Below are positions 14,702 through 22,565 of a stretch of DNA of 64,000 nucleotides, in pieces. The DNA is from VRUE01 sp963745915. GTDB taxonomy: Bacteria > Actinomycetota > Thermoleophilia > Solirubrobacterales > 70-9. The notes under the pieces are model-generated. The model worked only from the letters and a program-made list of their open reading frames with translations. It had not been told where the DNA came from and made no database searches. Where the stretch lies: positions 434,001-498,000 of the forward strand of contig CAVUZA010000002.1 in assembly GCA_963745915.1 (NCBI GenBank), read 5' to 3'. A program made the translations under genes and the position numbers. The first letter of the stretch is position 1. The number at the start of each line of letters is the position of its first letter.

Positions 14702-15483
14702 TACCGTCCCTTCCACTGCGGGTCGCGTTTCTCGAAGAAGGCGCTGACGCCCTCGACGATGTCCTCGGTCGAGAAGGTGAGCGAGAGCTGCGAGCGCAGG
14801 TACTCGAGCGCGTCGTCGACCGCCATGTCCTGCTGGCGGTACATCGCGTCGTGGCCGAGGCGCATCAGCACCGGGCTCTTCGAGGCCAGCTTCGCCGCCC
14901 AATCGGCGACCGCGGCGTCGAACTCGGCGGCGGGCACGACCTTGTTGGCGAGCCCGTACTCGACCGCCTGCTCGGCGCTCAGCCGCTCGCCGAGCAGCAT
15001 CATCTCGTTGACCTTCTTGCGCGGCACGTTGCGGTAGATGATCGCCATGATCATGTAGGGGAAGGCGCCGACGTTGATCTCCGGCGTGCCGAAGGTGGAC
15101 CCCTCTTTGGCGATCAGCAGGTCGCAGGAGAGGGCGAGGCCCATGCCGCCGGCGAGCACGTGCCCGTTGGCGGCGCAGAGGCTCGGCTTGCCGAGGCGCG
15201 GCATCAGCCGGAAGAACTCGAGGAAGAGGTCGGTGGCGAAATGTTTGGCGACCAGCGGCGCGTCGGCGGCGAAGCCACCGAGGTCGGCGCCGGCGCAGAA
15301 GACCTTGTCCCCGGCGCCGGTCAGCACCACGGCGCGCACGTCCCCGTCGTCGCGGGCCCGCTTCATCGCGTCGACCAGCTCGGCCAGCATCTGCCCGGAG
15401 AGCATGTTGCGCTTCTCCGGGTTGTCGAGCGTGACCGTCGCGACCCCGTCCGCGACCTCGTAGGCGACGACCTCGTATTCCAT
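14701..15483 (-). CDS. Enoyl-CoA hydratase/isomerase
   Basis: 260 residues. Crotonase fold with oxyanion-hole segments DKVFCAGADLGGFAAD near residue 60 and CAANGHVLAGGMGLALSCDLLIA near residue 110. The usual catalytic glutamates are not both obvious (the position after GTPEINVGAFP holds one), so it may be a hydratase or an isomerase. It starts the minus-strand run enoyl-CoA hydratase, carboxyltransferase, BKACE, CaiB, merR. It is divergent from the acyl-CoA dehydrogenase at 15623, with a palindrome in the shared promoter gap. Confidence 0.9.
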   Translation of the reverse strand: MEYEVVAYEVADGVATVTLDNPEKRNMLSGQMLAELVDAMKRARDDGDVRAVVLTGAGDKVFCAGADLGGFAADAPLVAKHFATDLFLEFFRLMPRLGKPSLCAANGHVLAGGMGLALSCDLLIAKEGSTFGTPEINVGAFPYMIMAIIYRNVPRKKVNEMMLLGERLSAEQAVEYGLANKVVPAAEFDAAVADWAAKLASKSPVLMRLGHDAMYRQQDMAVDDALEYLRSQLSLTFSTEDIVEGVSAFFEKRDPQWKGR

Positions 15484-15536
15484 CGCGCGGCACCATAGCC
15501 GACTCCGTCGGAAGTAGGAAGTGCTACTGTCCACGC

Positions 15537-15588
15537 CGCTGACTTCGCCCTTGGGTACGCATATGCACCCCAAAACACGAAGTCAGCG
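15537..15588. repeat. Palindrome of the CGCTGACTTCG family, copy 1
   Basis: Outer arms CGCTGACTTCG (15537-15547) and CGAAGTCAGCG (15578-15588) are exact. An inner pair TTGGGT/ACCCCAA surrounds GCATATGC. The right half is nearly the same as that of 51939-51969 (27 of 30 bases). It lies 34 bases before the acyl-CoA dehydrogenase ATG. Confidence 0.8.
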
Positions 15589-15622
15589 ACTGGCGGCGGC
15601 AACTTCAACGAGGAGAGAGACC

Positions 15623-16840
15623 ATGGCGACGGCGACGACCAACGGCTCCAAAGTCATCAAGCCCGACTTCGAGGCCGGGCGCAAGCACTTCATCTTCAGC
15701 CAGGAGCACGAAGACCTGCGCGAGTCGATGCAGTCCTTCGTCCAGAAGGAGATGTGGCCGCACCGCAACGAGTGGGAGGACACCTACTGGCCGAGCGAGA
15801 TCATGAAGCGGGCCGGCGAGCTCGGCTTCCTCGGCCTCTGCTTCCCCGAGGAGTACGGCGGCCAGGGCGGCGACTACTACTACTCGCTGGTCCGCGCCGA
15901 GTGCATGAGCTACTCGGGCTCGGGCGGGACCAACATGGGCTTCGCCGTGCAGAGCGACATGGTGCTGCCGCCGATCCACCTGCTCGGCAGCGAGGAGCAG
16001 AAGCGCAAGTACCTCGAACCGGGGCTGAAGGGCGAGAAGATCGGCTCGATCGGGATCACCGAGCCGGGCGCCGGCTCCGACGTCGCCGGGATCCGCACCA
16101 CGGCGATCCGCGACGGCGACGAATTCGTCATCAACGGCTCGAAGACGTTCATCACCAACGGGCCGCGGGCCGACTTCATCGTCCTCGTCACCAAGACGAA
16201 CCCCGACGCGCGCCACGACGGGATCACGCTCTTCGTCGTCGACCTGCGCGACGAGGAGGGCAACCACGTGCCCGGCTTCAGCGTCTCGGCGGAGCTGGAG
16301 AAGATGGGGATGCACGCCTCCGACACCGGAGAGCTCGCCTTCGAAGACGTGCGCGTGCCGGAGACCGCGATCCTCGGCGAAGAGGGCAAGGGCTTCTACC
16401 ACATCGCCTGGGAGCTGCAGGGTGAGCGGCTGGTCGCCGCCGCCGGCTGCCACGCGGGGGCCGAGCGGATGATCGAGAAGACGATCGAGTACGCCAAGGA
16501 GCGCGAAGCCTTCGGCCGCCCGATCGGCAAGTTCCAGGCGCTGCGCCACAAGATCGCCGAGATGGCGACCAAGACCGAGGCGGCGAAGCAGTTCACCTAC
16601 GCCACCGCCTGGCGCTTCGCCAACGGCGAGTACCCGGTGCGCGAGATCACGATGGCCAAGCTCTACGCCTCGCGGATCGCCTGCGAGGTGGCCGACGACG
16701 CGGTCCAGATCCTCGGCGGCTACGGCTACATGAAGGAGTACGAGATCGAGCGCGCCTTCCGCGACGTGCGCCTCAACCGGATCGGCGCCGGCACCGACGA
16801 GGTGATGCTCGACGTGATCGGGCGCAGCTACGGGCTGTAA
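15623..16840 (+). CDS. Acyl-CoA dehydrogenase
   Basis: 405 residues from an ATG preceded by AGGAGAGAG. FAD enzyme that introduces a trans double bond into acyl-CoAs. Family motifs: GFLGLCFPEEYGGQGGDYY, IGSIGITEPGAGSDVAGIRTTA, VINGSKTFITNGPRADF, EKMGMHASDTGELAF, KEREAFGRPIGKFQ, and near the end QILGGYGYMKEYEIERAFRDVR, where the glutamate in YEIER is the likely base of the isovaleryl/long-chain type. Divergent from the enoyl-CoA hydratase operon, which probably uses its product. Confidence 0.93.
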   Translation: MATATTNGSKVIKPDFEAGRKHFIFSQEHEDLRESMQSFVQKEMWPHRNEWEDTYWPSEIMKRAGELGFLGLCFPEEYGGQGGDYYYSLVRAECMSYSGSGGTNMGFAVQSDMVLPPIHLLGSEEQKRKYLEPGLKGEKIGSIGITEPGAGSDVAGIRTTAIRDGDEFVINGSKTFITNGPRADFIVLVTKTNPDARHDGITLFVVDLRDEEGNHVPGFSVSAELEKMGMHASDTGELAFEDVRVPETAILGEEGKGFYHIAWELQGERLVAAAGCHAGAERMIEKTIEYAKEREAFGRPIGKFQALRHKIAEMATKTEAAKQFTYATAWRFANGEYPVREITMAKLYASRIACEVADDAVQILGGYGYMKEYEIERAFRDVRLNRIGAGTDEVMLDVIGRSYGL

Positions 16841-16863
16841 TAACCGCCGCCTCCTCTGCTCCC

Positions 16864-16901
16864 GCGGGGGCCTGAAGAATCAGATATGGACAGGCCCCCG
16901 C
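16864..16901. terminator. Hairpin after the acyl-CoA dehydrogenase gene
   Basis: GCGGGGGCCTG and CAGGCCCCCGC are exact 11-base complements around a 16-base loop, 23 bases after the stop. No T run. It may stop transcription or simply separate the next gene, whose ATG is 32 bases on. Confidence 0.45.
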
Positions 16902-16933
16902 TCCCGCGTCCGGGGGCGGCGGCTCTCTCTCCA

Positions 16934-17356
16934 ATGTCACACATAGACCACATCCGCTCCTACTACGAGGCGCTGAACAGCGGCGACGCCGAGCGGGTCG
17001 CCGCCCACTTCACCCCCGACGCCACTCATTACTACACGCGCCTCGGCCCGCACGAGGGGGCCGAGACGATCGGCCAGATGACCGACCTCGCGGTGAAGAG
17101 CATCGAGGCGCACTGGACGATCGAGAACGCGCTCGAGGGCGACGGCGACGAGGCGGCGATCGAGTGGACGATGACCTGGCGCGACCCGAAGAGCGGCGAG
17201 CGCCGCCTCGACCGCGGCACCGAGTGGTTCGTCTTCCGCGACGGCAAGATCGCCGAGGTGCGCGCCTACCACCACGGCGGCCCGAAGAACCCGAGCGGCG
17301 ACCTGCTCGGCTTCGACCATCGCGGGCGCGGTCACACGATGCTCGACGAGGATTAG
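16934..17356 (+). CDS. SnoaL/NTF2-like protein
   Basis: 140 residues. The start IDHIRSYYEALNSGDAERVAAHFTPDATHYYT and the second half GTEWFVFRDGKIAEVRAYHHGG have the regular pattern of the NTF2-like cone fold used by SnoaL-type isomerases and small hydrolases. There is no decisive catalytic signature. It follows the acyl-CoA dehydrogenase on the same strand, but with a hairpin between, so co-transcription is uncertain. The last bases overlap the stop of the MFS gene coming from the other side. Confidence 0.75.
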   Translation: MSHIDHIRSYYEALNSGDAERVAAHFTPDATHYYTRLGPHEGAETIGQMTDLAVKSIEAHWTIENALEGDGDEAAIEWTMTWRDPKSGERRLDRGTEWFVFRDGKIAEVRAYHHGGPKNPSGDLLGFDHRGRGHTMLDED

Positions 17357-18564
17357 GGACCCGTCCCGGCCGCGCCGCGCAGGGCCAGCGCGTGCGGCAC
17401 CGCGGAGAGGGCGAAGAGGACGCCGAAGGTGATGCCCAGCGCCGCGTACCCGCCTGCCGCCAAGGCGATGCCGCCGAGCGCCGAGCCAAGCAGGTAGCCG
17501 AACTGGTTGGCGGCGGTGCGCACCCGCATCGCGAAGACGCGGCGCTCGGCGCAGACCTGGAGGCCGAGGGCGCTGCCGGCTATCGTGCGGGCGGCGGCGA
17601 CGCAGGCGAGCAGGGCGAAGACCGCGCCGCTGATGCCGACCGCCGGCCGCCAGGCGCCGAAGAGGGCGACCAGCGCGGCGGCGAACGGCGGCACGGCCGC
17701 GGCCAGCTGGCGCGCCGAGCCCTCGACGTGGCGGCGGGCGAGCATGTTGCCCGGCAGGTAGGCGAGCGCGGCCAGGCCGAGCAGCAGGCCCGCGGTCCCG
17801 GTCGAGACGCCGTAGGACTCGACGAACAGCGCCCCGGCGTAGACCAGCGCCCCGGCCCAGGCCGCCCAGGCGAACAGCTCGCCCAGCGCCCAGCCGGCGA
17901 CGGCGCGGTCGGCGGCGAGCATCTGCCAGGTGCGCACGCGCGGCTCGCGGTGGTGGTCGGCAGGGCGGGCGAGAATCGCGACCAGGGAGGCCAGCGCCGC
18001 CGCCAGCGGCACCGCGACCCAGCCCCAGCGCCAGCTGACCAGGCCGAGCAGGCCGACCGCCGGCATGCCGACGATCCAGGCGAAGGGCTGGCCGAGCAGT
18101 GCCCAGGAGAGCGTGTGCGCCTGGCGCTCGGGCGTCGACCACTCGGCGGCGGCGGCCAGCCCGCCGGAGAGGACCAGGGCGGCGCCGGCGCCGATCGCGA
18201 CCTGGGCGGCGGCGAGCACGGCGAAGCTCGGCGCGGCGGCGCTGAGCAGCGAGCCGCCGGCCAGGGCCAGCAGGCCGGCGATCAGCAGCTCGCGGATCTC
18301 GAGCCGCGCCGCGAACCGCCCCATCGTCACCGCGATCAGGCCCGCGACCAGGCCGGAGACCGAGCGCAGCTGCCCCGCGGTCGCGGTCGAGACCCCGAAG
18401 TCGCCGGCGACCTGGGCCAGCACCGGCGAGAGCGCGACCACCGCGGCCTGCACCGCGAAGAGGCAGAGGAAGAGCGCCGCGGCGGGGTCCCTCGCCGCGG
18501 CCGCCGCAGACCGGCCCTCAGCGCTGCTCGAGCTCGCCGTCGAGGCTGAAGATGCGCTGCTCAC
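17353..18564 (-). CDS. Major facilitator superfamily transporter
   Basis: 403 residues from a GTG at 18564 (AAGGGG upstream); a GTG at 18591 would overlap the cyclase gene further. Twelve hydrophobic helices can be counted, with the loop patterns RFAARLEIRELL and EWSTPERQAHTLSWALLGQPFAW in the first half, a type common in drug and sugar efflux permeases. Substrate not predictable. It overlaps the adenylate cyclase gene, so it is the last gene of the four-gene minus-strand operon that starts at 21688. Confidence 0.85.
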   Translation of the reverse strand: MSSASSASTASSSSAEGRSAAAAARDPAAALFLCLFAVQAAVVALSPVLAQVAGDFGVSTATAGQLRSVSGLVAGLIAVTMGRFAARLEIRELLIAGLLALAGGSLLSAAAPSFAVLAAAQVAIGAGAALVLSGGLAAAAEWSTPERQAHTLSWALLGQPFAWIVGMPAVGLLGLVSWRWGWVAVPLAAALASLVAILARPADHHREPRVRTWQMLAADRAVAGWALGELFAWAAWAGALVYAGALFVESYGVSTGTAGLLLGLAALAYLPGNMLARRHVEGSARQLAAAVPPFAAALVALFGAWRPAVGISGAVFALLACVAAARTIAGSALGLQVCAERRVFAMRVRTAANQFGYLLGSALGGIALAAGGYAALGITFGVLFALSAVPHALALRGAAGTGP

Positions 18565-19582
18565 CGAACCCCTTGACCTCCTCGACCCCACGCTCGGAGC
18601 AGATGAACTCCTCGCGGATCAACTCGTGGGTCTCCTCGGTGATCGCGATTTCCATCGGCTCGGCCAGCGTCTCCATCCGCGAGGCGAGGTTCACCCCGGG
18701 GCCGAAGATGTCGTAGACGTAGCGCTGCACGCCGACGATCGAGCCGACCACCGGCCCGGAGTGGATCCCGATCCGCCCCAGCCACGGTTCGCGGTGGGAG
18801 GTGTTGCGCTTCTCCAGGTAGCGGCGCATGCGCAGCGCCACCCGGGCGATGCTCTGGGCGTGGTCGCTGCTCGCCTCGGGGATGCCGGCGACCGCCATGT
18901 AGGCGTCGCCGATCGTCTTCATCCGCTCGCAGTTGAAGAGCTCGACGATGCGGTCGAAGGCGGAGAAGATGTCGTTCAGCTCGGAGACGACGCTGCCCGC
19001 GTCGCGCGAGACCGCCATGTCGGTGAAGCCGACGAAGTCGAGCATCAGGATCGTCGCCCGGTCGAAGCGCTGCGGCGTCACCGAGCCGAAGTCCTTCATC
19101 TCCTCGTACACGGCGCGGGGCATGACGTTGAGCAGCAGCTTCTGCGCCCGCTCCTTCTCGCGCTTGAGGTCGCGGGTGTACTTCTCGACCATGCGCGTGT
19201 GCGAGTCGAGCATGTACTCGGCCTCCTTGCGCTTGCCGATGTCGGCGCATTCGGCGACGAGGAGCTTGCGGCCGCCGAACTCGCAGCCGCTCAGCGTCAC
19301 CTCGATCGGCACCGTGCGCGCGCCGGAGCCGGACTCGGTCTCGAACTTGTAGGCGCGCCCTTTCTCCAGCCGCGCCTCGGCCTTCTCGGAGTCGAAGCCC
19401 GGCAGCCGCAGGTTGAGGCCGGCGTCGACCTCCTCGTCGGGGCCGAACCAGTTGAAGAACCGGGCGTTCTCGTAGACGATCTCCCAGCTCCCGGGCGCGG
19501 CGACGGCGACGCCGAGGTCGACGATCGCGAACAGCTCTTTGAGCAGCTCCGCCTCAGCGGGCGGTGACGATGAGGGACTCAC
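18518..19582 (-). CDS. Class III adenylate cyclase with N-terminal PAS-like domain
   Basis: 354 residues from a GTG at 19582 that overlaps the globin end. N-terminal about 120 residues look like a PAS sensor (ELFAIVDLGVAVAAPGSWEIVYENARFFNWFG). A coiled linker (MVEKYTRDLKREKERAQKLL) leads to the cyclase domain: metal aspartates in LMLDFVGFTDM and IGDAYMAVAG, the adenine-specifying Lys in ERMKTIGDAYM, Asp in VYDIFGPGVN, and the transition-state Asn and Arg in GPGVNLASRM. All catalytic residues appear present, so it should make cAMP as a homodimer. The neighbouring globin and redox fusion suggest it responds to oxygen, NO or redox. Confidence 0.92.
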   Translation of the reverse strand: MSPSSSPPAEAELLKELFAIVDLGVAVAAPGSWEIVYENARFFNWFGPDEEVDAGLNLRLPGFDSEKAEARLEKGRAYKFETESGSGARTVPIEVTLSGCEFGGRKLLVAECADIGKRKEAEYMLDSHTRMVEKYTRDLKREKERAQKLLLNVMPRAVYEEMKDFGSVTPQRFDRATILMLDFVGFTDMAVSRDAGSVVSELNDIFSAFDRIVELFNCERMKTIGDAYMAVAGIPEASSDHAQSIARVALRMRRYLEKRNTSHREPWLGRIGIHSGPVVGSIVGVQRYVYDIFGPGVNLASRMETLAEPMEIAITEETHELIREEFICSERGVEEVKGFGEQRIFSLDGELEQR

Positions 19583-19916
19583 GTTTGCGCAGCTCCTGTC
19601 CGATCTTGGCAACGTCCTCGCGGGCGAAGTCGTGGTCCTCGAGCGTCTCGACCAGCAGCTCGACCATCTCGTCGAACTCGGCGAGGCTGATGCCGAGTTT
19701 GCGGTGCACGTGCTCGATGTGCTCCTCCGTGTAGCTGGCCGGGCCGCCGAGCAGGAAGGAGATGAAGCGAGTCTGATGGTCGATCAGCCGCCGCATCTCG
19801 ACCTCCTCGAAGTGGTGCGCCACCGAGGGCGATTCGAGCACCTTGTCGTAGAAGTCGGAGACGACCTTGCGCACCGCCGCGAAGCCGCCGACCCGCTCGT
19901 AGATCGTCAGCGCCAT
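19554..19916 (-). CDS. glbN: Truncated haemoglobin, group I
   Basis: 120 residues, the length of 2-on-2 globins. IYERVGGFAAVRKVVSDFYDKVLESPSVAHHF is the A/B/E start; the proximal haem histidine is expected in EEHIEHVHRKLGIS. Tyr at the B10-like position (DFYDKV) fits NO dioxygenase or oxygen-binding use. It is sandwiched between the cyclase gene (29-base overlap) and the redox fusion gene (5-base gap) on the same strand, an unusual context for such a globin. Confidence 0.9.
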   Translation of the reverse strand: MALTIYERVGGFAAVRKVVSDFYDKVLESPSVAHHFEEVEMRRLIDHQTRFISFLLGGPASYTEEHIEHVHRKLGISLAEFDEMVELLVETLEDHDFAREDVAKIGQELRKRESLIVTAR

Positions 19917-19921
19917 CGCGC

Positions 19922-21688
19922 TCAGCCGGTCCCCGCCCGGCTCGCGGCCAGCGCTTCCAGCCGTTTGTGGACCTGCTGGATCACGACCGAGCCCTCGCCG
20001 ACCGCCGAGGCGACCCGCTTGACGGCGCCGTGGCGAACGTCGCCGACGGCGAAGACGCCGGGCACGCTCGTCTCCAGCATCTGGCGCTCGCGGTCCGATC
20101 CGTTTTCGCCGTGGCTATCACGGTCAAAACGGATCTCCTCGCTCACCTCGCGCCCGGTCAGCACATATCCCCACTCGTCGCGCTCGATCTCCGCCGGCAG
20201 CCACCCCGTCCCGGGACGGGCGCCGATCATCACGAACAGGGCGTCGGCCTCGACGCCGCGAGTGGCGCCGCTCGCCCGGTCGCACAGCTCGAGGCGCTGC
20301 AGCTGCGCCGAGCCCTCGGCGCTTGCCACTTCGGTACCCAGCATGACCTCGATGTTATCCGCCGCGTCAATCACCTCGCGGAGGTAGTTGGACATGCTTG
20401 CCGCGAGCGAGTCGCCGCGGACGAGGAGGGTGACGCGCTCGGCGTAGCGCCCGAGGTGCATCGCCGCCTGCCCGGCCGAGTTGCCGCCGCCGACGATGAA
20501 GGCGTGGCGGCCGGCGAGCGCCTTGGCCTCGGCGGCGGAGGCGCCGTAGAAGACGCCGGCCCCTTCCAGCTCGGCGAGGCCGGGCACCTCGAGGCGGCGG
20601 TAGGAGACGCCGCCGGCGAGGATCACCGACCGGGTCGAGACGTCCTCGCAGCCGTCGACGCGCAGGGTGTGCAAGGGCGCCCCGGGCAGCAGCTCGACCG
20701 CCTCGCGCATGAGCAGGAAGGAGGTGCCGAAGACCCAGGCCTGCTGGTAGGCGCGCTGGGCCAGCTCGGCGCCGCTGACCCCGCGGGCGAAGCCGAGGTA
20801 GTTGCGAATCAGCGAGCTGGAGCCGGCCTGGCCGCCGATCGCCTCGCGCTCGACGACCAGCGCCCGCATCCCCTCCGAGGAGGCGTAGACGGCGGCGGCG
20901 AGGCCGGCCGGGCCGGCGCCGACGATCGTCACGTCGAACTCGTCGCCGTCACCGAGGTCGGTGCTGACCCCGAAGGCGCGGGCGAGGTCGACCTTGGAGG
21001 GGTTGACCAGCAGCTCGCCGCCGCGCACCCGGGCGATCGGCACGTCGGCCCGCTCGCGCCCGGCGGCGGCGAGCAGCTCGCGGCCGGGGCCGGAGTCGGG
21101 CGCGTGGCAGGCGTAGGGGACGCCGTTGCGGCTGAGCACGTCGTGCAGCTCGTGAGTGCGGGGCGAGGCCGGGTCGGCGACCAGCTCGATCTCGCCCTCG
21201 ACCGGCGACTCGGCCCGCGCCCACTCGAAGAGGAACTCGGCGATCGTGCGGTGGAAGAGCTCGTCGGGCGAGCCCTGCGGCTTGAGCACGTAGTAGTCGA
21301 TGTGGCCGAGCGCCATCGCCTCGAAGATCGCCGCCGCGGTGTCGGGCTCGCCCCAGCCGCCCCACTCGATCAGCAGGCCGCGCTTGGCGCTCGGGTGCAG
21401 CGCCCCGACCCGTCCCAACAGCTCGGCGCCCGTCGGCCCCTCCAGCCACTGGTCGGCGAGGACGAGGGCGACCGGCGCCCCCTCCTCGCGCAGCTGCTCG
21501 AGCTCGCGCAGCGCCTCGGCGGCGGTGCTCTCGGCCCGCACCTCGTAGTCGCCGCCGTAGCGGCGGCTGAGCTCGCGCTCGAGGTGGGCGAGCGTCTCGG
21601 GGCTCTCGTCGACGGCGAGGATCAGCGGCGGGCGGCTCGTCGCCGGCTCGGCGGGCACCGCGTCGCCCGGCGAGTGCCCCTCAGCCAC
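19922..21688 (-). CDS. Response-regulator / thioredoxin-reductase-like fusion
   Basis: 588 residues. Residues 20-150 form a receiver-like domain (LILAVDESPETLAHLERELS, LVLADQWLEGPTGAELL with a candidate phospho-Asp, YYVLKPQGSP). Then comes a glutaredoxin-like spacer and a flavin reductase domain (VTIVGAGPAGLAAAVYASSEG, FIVGGGNSAGQAAMHL, SVPGVFAVGDVRHGAVKRVASAVGEGS). The redox CxxC of true thioredoxin reductases is replaced by SSSLI, as in this fusion class, so electrons probably go elsewhere. A palindrome lies within the coding region at 20097-20135. First gene of the operon with globin and cyclase. Confidence 0.9.
   Translation of the reverse strand: MAEGHSPGDAVPAEPATSRPPLILAVDESPETLAHLERELSRRYGGDYEVRAESTAAEALRELEQLREEGAPVALVLADQWLEGPTGAELLGRVGALHPSAKRGLLIEWGGWGEPDTAAAIFEAMALGHIDYYVLKPQGSPDELFHRTIAEFLFEWARAESPVEGEIELVADPASPRTHELHDVLSRNGVPYACHAPDSGPGRELLAAAGRERADVPIARVRGGELLVNPSKVDLARAFGVSTDLGDGDEFDVTIVGAGPAGLAAAVYASSEGMRALVVEREAIGGQAGSSSLIRNYLGFARGVSGAELAQRAYQQAWVFGTSFLLMREAVELLPGAPLHTLRVDGCEDVSTRSVILAGGVSYRRLEVPGLAELEGAGVFYGASAAEAKALAGRHAFIVGGGNSAGQAAMHLGRYAERVTLLVRGDSLAASMSNYLREVIDAADNIEVMLGTEVASAEGSAQLQRLELCDRASGATRGVEADALFVMIGARPGTGWLPAEIERDEWGYVLTGREVSEEIRFDRDSHGENGSDRERQMLETSVPGVFAVGDVRHGAVKRVASAVGEGSVVIQQVHKRLEALAASRAGTG
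20097..20135. repeat. Palindrome inside the redox fusion gene
   Basis: GATCCGTTTTCGCCGTG and CACGGTCAAAACGGATC pair with two mismatches around a five-base loop. The stretch encodes about residues 518-531 (RFDRDSHGENGSDR), at a place where I expect a short linker before the LETSVPGVFAVGDVR motif. Confidence 0.75.
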
Positions 21689-22565
21689 CGGCGCTCCCCT
21701 CGGCCTCGGGGCCGGCGTCCTGCTCGGCCTCGGCGCCCCGCTCGGGCCCGGCGCCCTCCTCCTGCGGCAGGCAGATCGCGCAGAAGTCCTCGCCGAAGGG
21801 GGTGAGGACGATGCTGCGCCGCACGGTGCGGGCGGTGCGGCCGCCGCGCTTCATCGCCTCGGTCACCTCGGGCTGGGCCTCGAGCACCTGGTAGCGGCCG
21901 GCCTCGCGCAGGGGCTCGCGCGAGAACCAGACCAGGCCGAGGCGGTGCAGGTTGTTGAGATAGGCGTAGACGCGCTCGGCGTAGCGGCAACCAGCCTCCT
22001 CGGCAAGCATCGTGCGGCCCTGGGCGACCAGCTCGGAGGCGAGCGGCAGCCCGGAGCGCACGTCGACCGAGGGCTGCGGCCCGCTCTGGGAGAGGAAGCG
22101 CAGGATGCGCGCCTCGTCGGGAGCGAGGGCGTCGAGGATGCGCATGTAGGCGGGGTGGGAGTCGACGTCGGCGGTGACGTCAGCCGAGCGGCGCAGCAAC
22201 TCTTCGCCGCGGGCGCGCAGGGCGGCGCCGGAGGCGTCGCCACCGGCCGGGTGGCGGTCCACCGCGGCCCGGGTCGCGTCTTCGGCGACGCCGAGCAGCT
22301 CTCGCAGCTGGGCGCGCAGGTCGGCCCGAGTCTCCTGCACGACCTGGGCGGTCGACTCGCCGCGCGAGGCGGCACGGATCACCCGGCTGGCGCCCTCGGC
22401 ATAGGCCTCGGCGAAGGCGGCCGCGCCGTGCCAGCCGACGCTGGCCGCGATCCGCGCCAGGCCGGGCGTGGCGCGGATCAGCTCCTCGACCGTCGGCTGC
22501 TCGGGCCCCTCGGGGCGCCCGGCGCCGGGCCGGCGCGCCGCGTCTCTGTTCAGCTCGTCGCTCAT
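21681..22565 (-). CDS. Abi-alpha/DUF4393-like protein
   Basis: 294 residues. The middle segment SHPAYMRILDALAPDEARILRFLSQSGPQPSVDVRSG, then RVYAYLNNLHRLGLVWFSREPL and VRRSIVLTPFGEDFCAICLP, matches the Abi-alpha (DUF4393) pattern, a family linked with abortive infection in some genomes. Both ends are low-complexity (proline, glutamate, alanine). It overlaps the redox fusion gene by eight bases and the DUF445 gene by four, so here it looks like part of a housekeeping operon rather than a defence island. Confidence 0.65.
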   Translation of the reverse strand: MSDELNRDAARRPGAGRPEGPEQPTVEELIRATPGLARIAASVGWHGAAAFAEAYAEGASRVIRAASRGESTAQVVQETRADLRAQLRELLGVAEDATRAAVDRHPAGGDASGAALRARGEELLRRSADVTADVDSHPAYMRILDALAPDEARILRFLSQSGPQPSVDVRSGLPLASELVAQGRTMLAEEAGCRYAERVYAYLNNLHRLGLVWFSREPLREAGRYQVLEAQPEVTEAMKRGGRTARTVRRSIVLTPFGEDFCAICLPQEEGAGPERGAEAEQDAGPEAEGSAGG

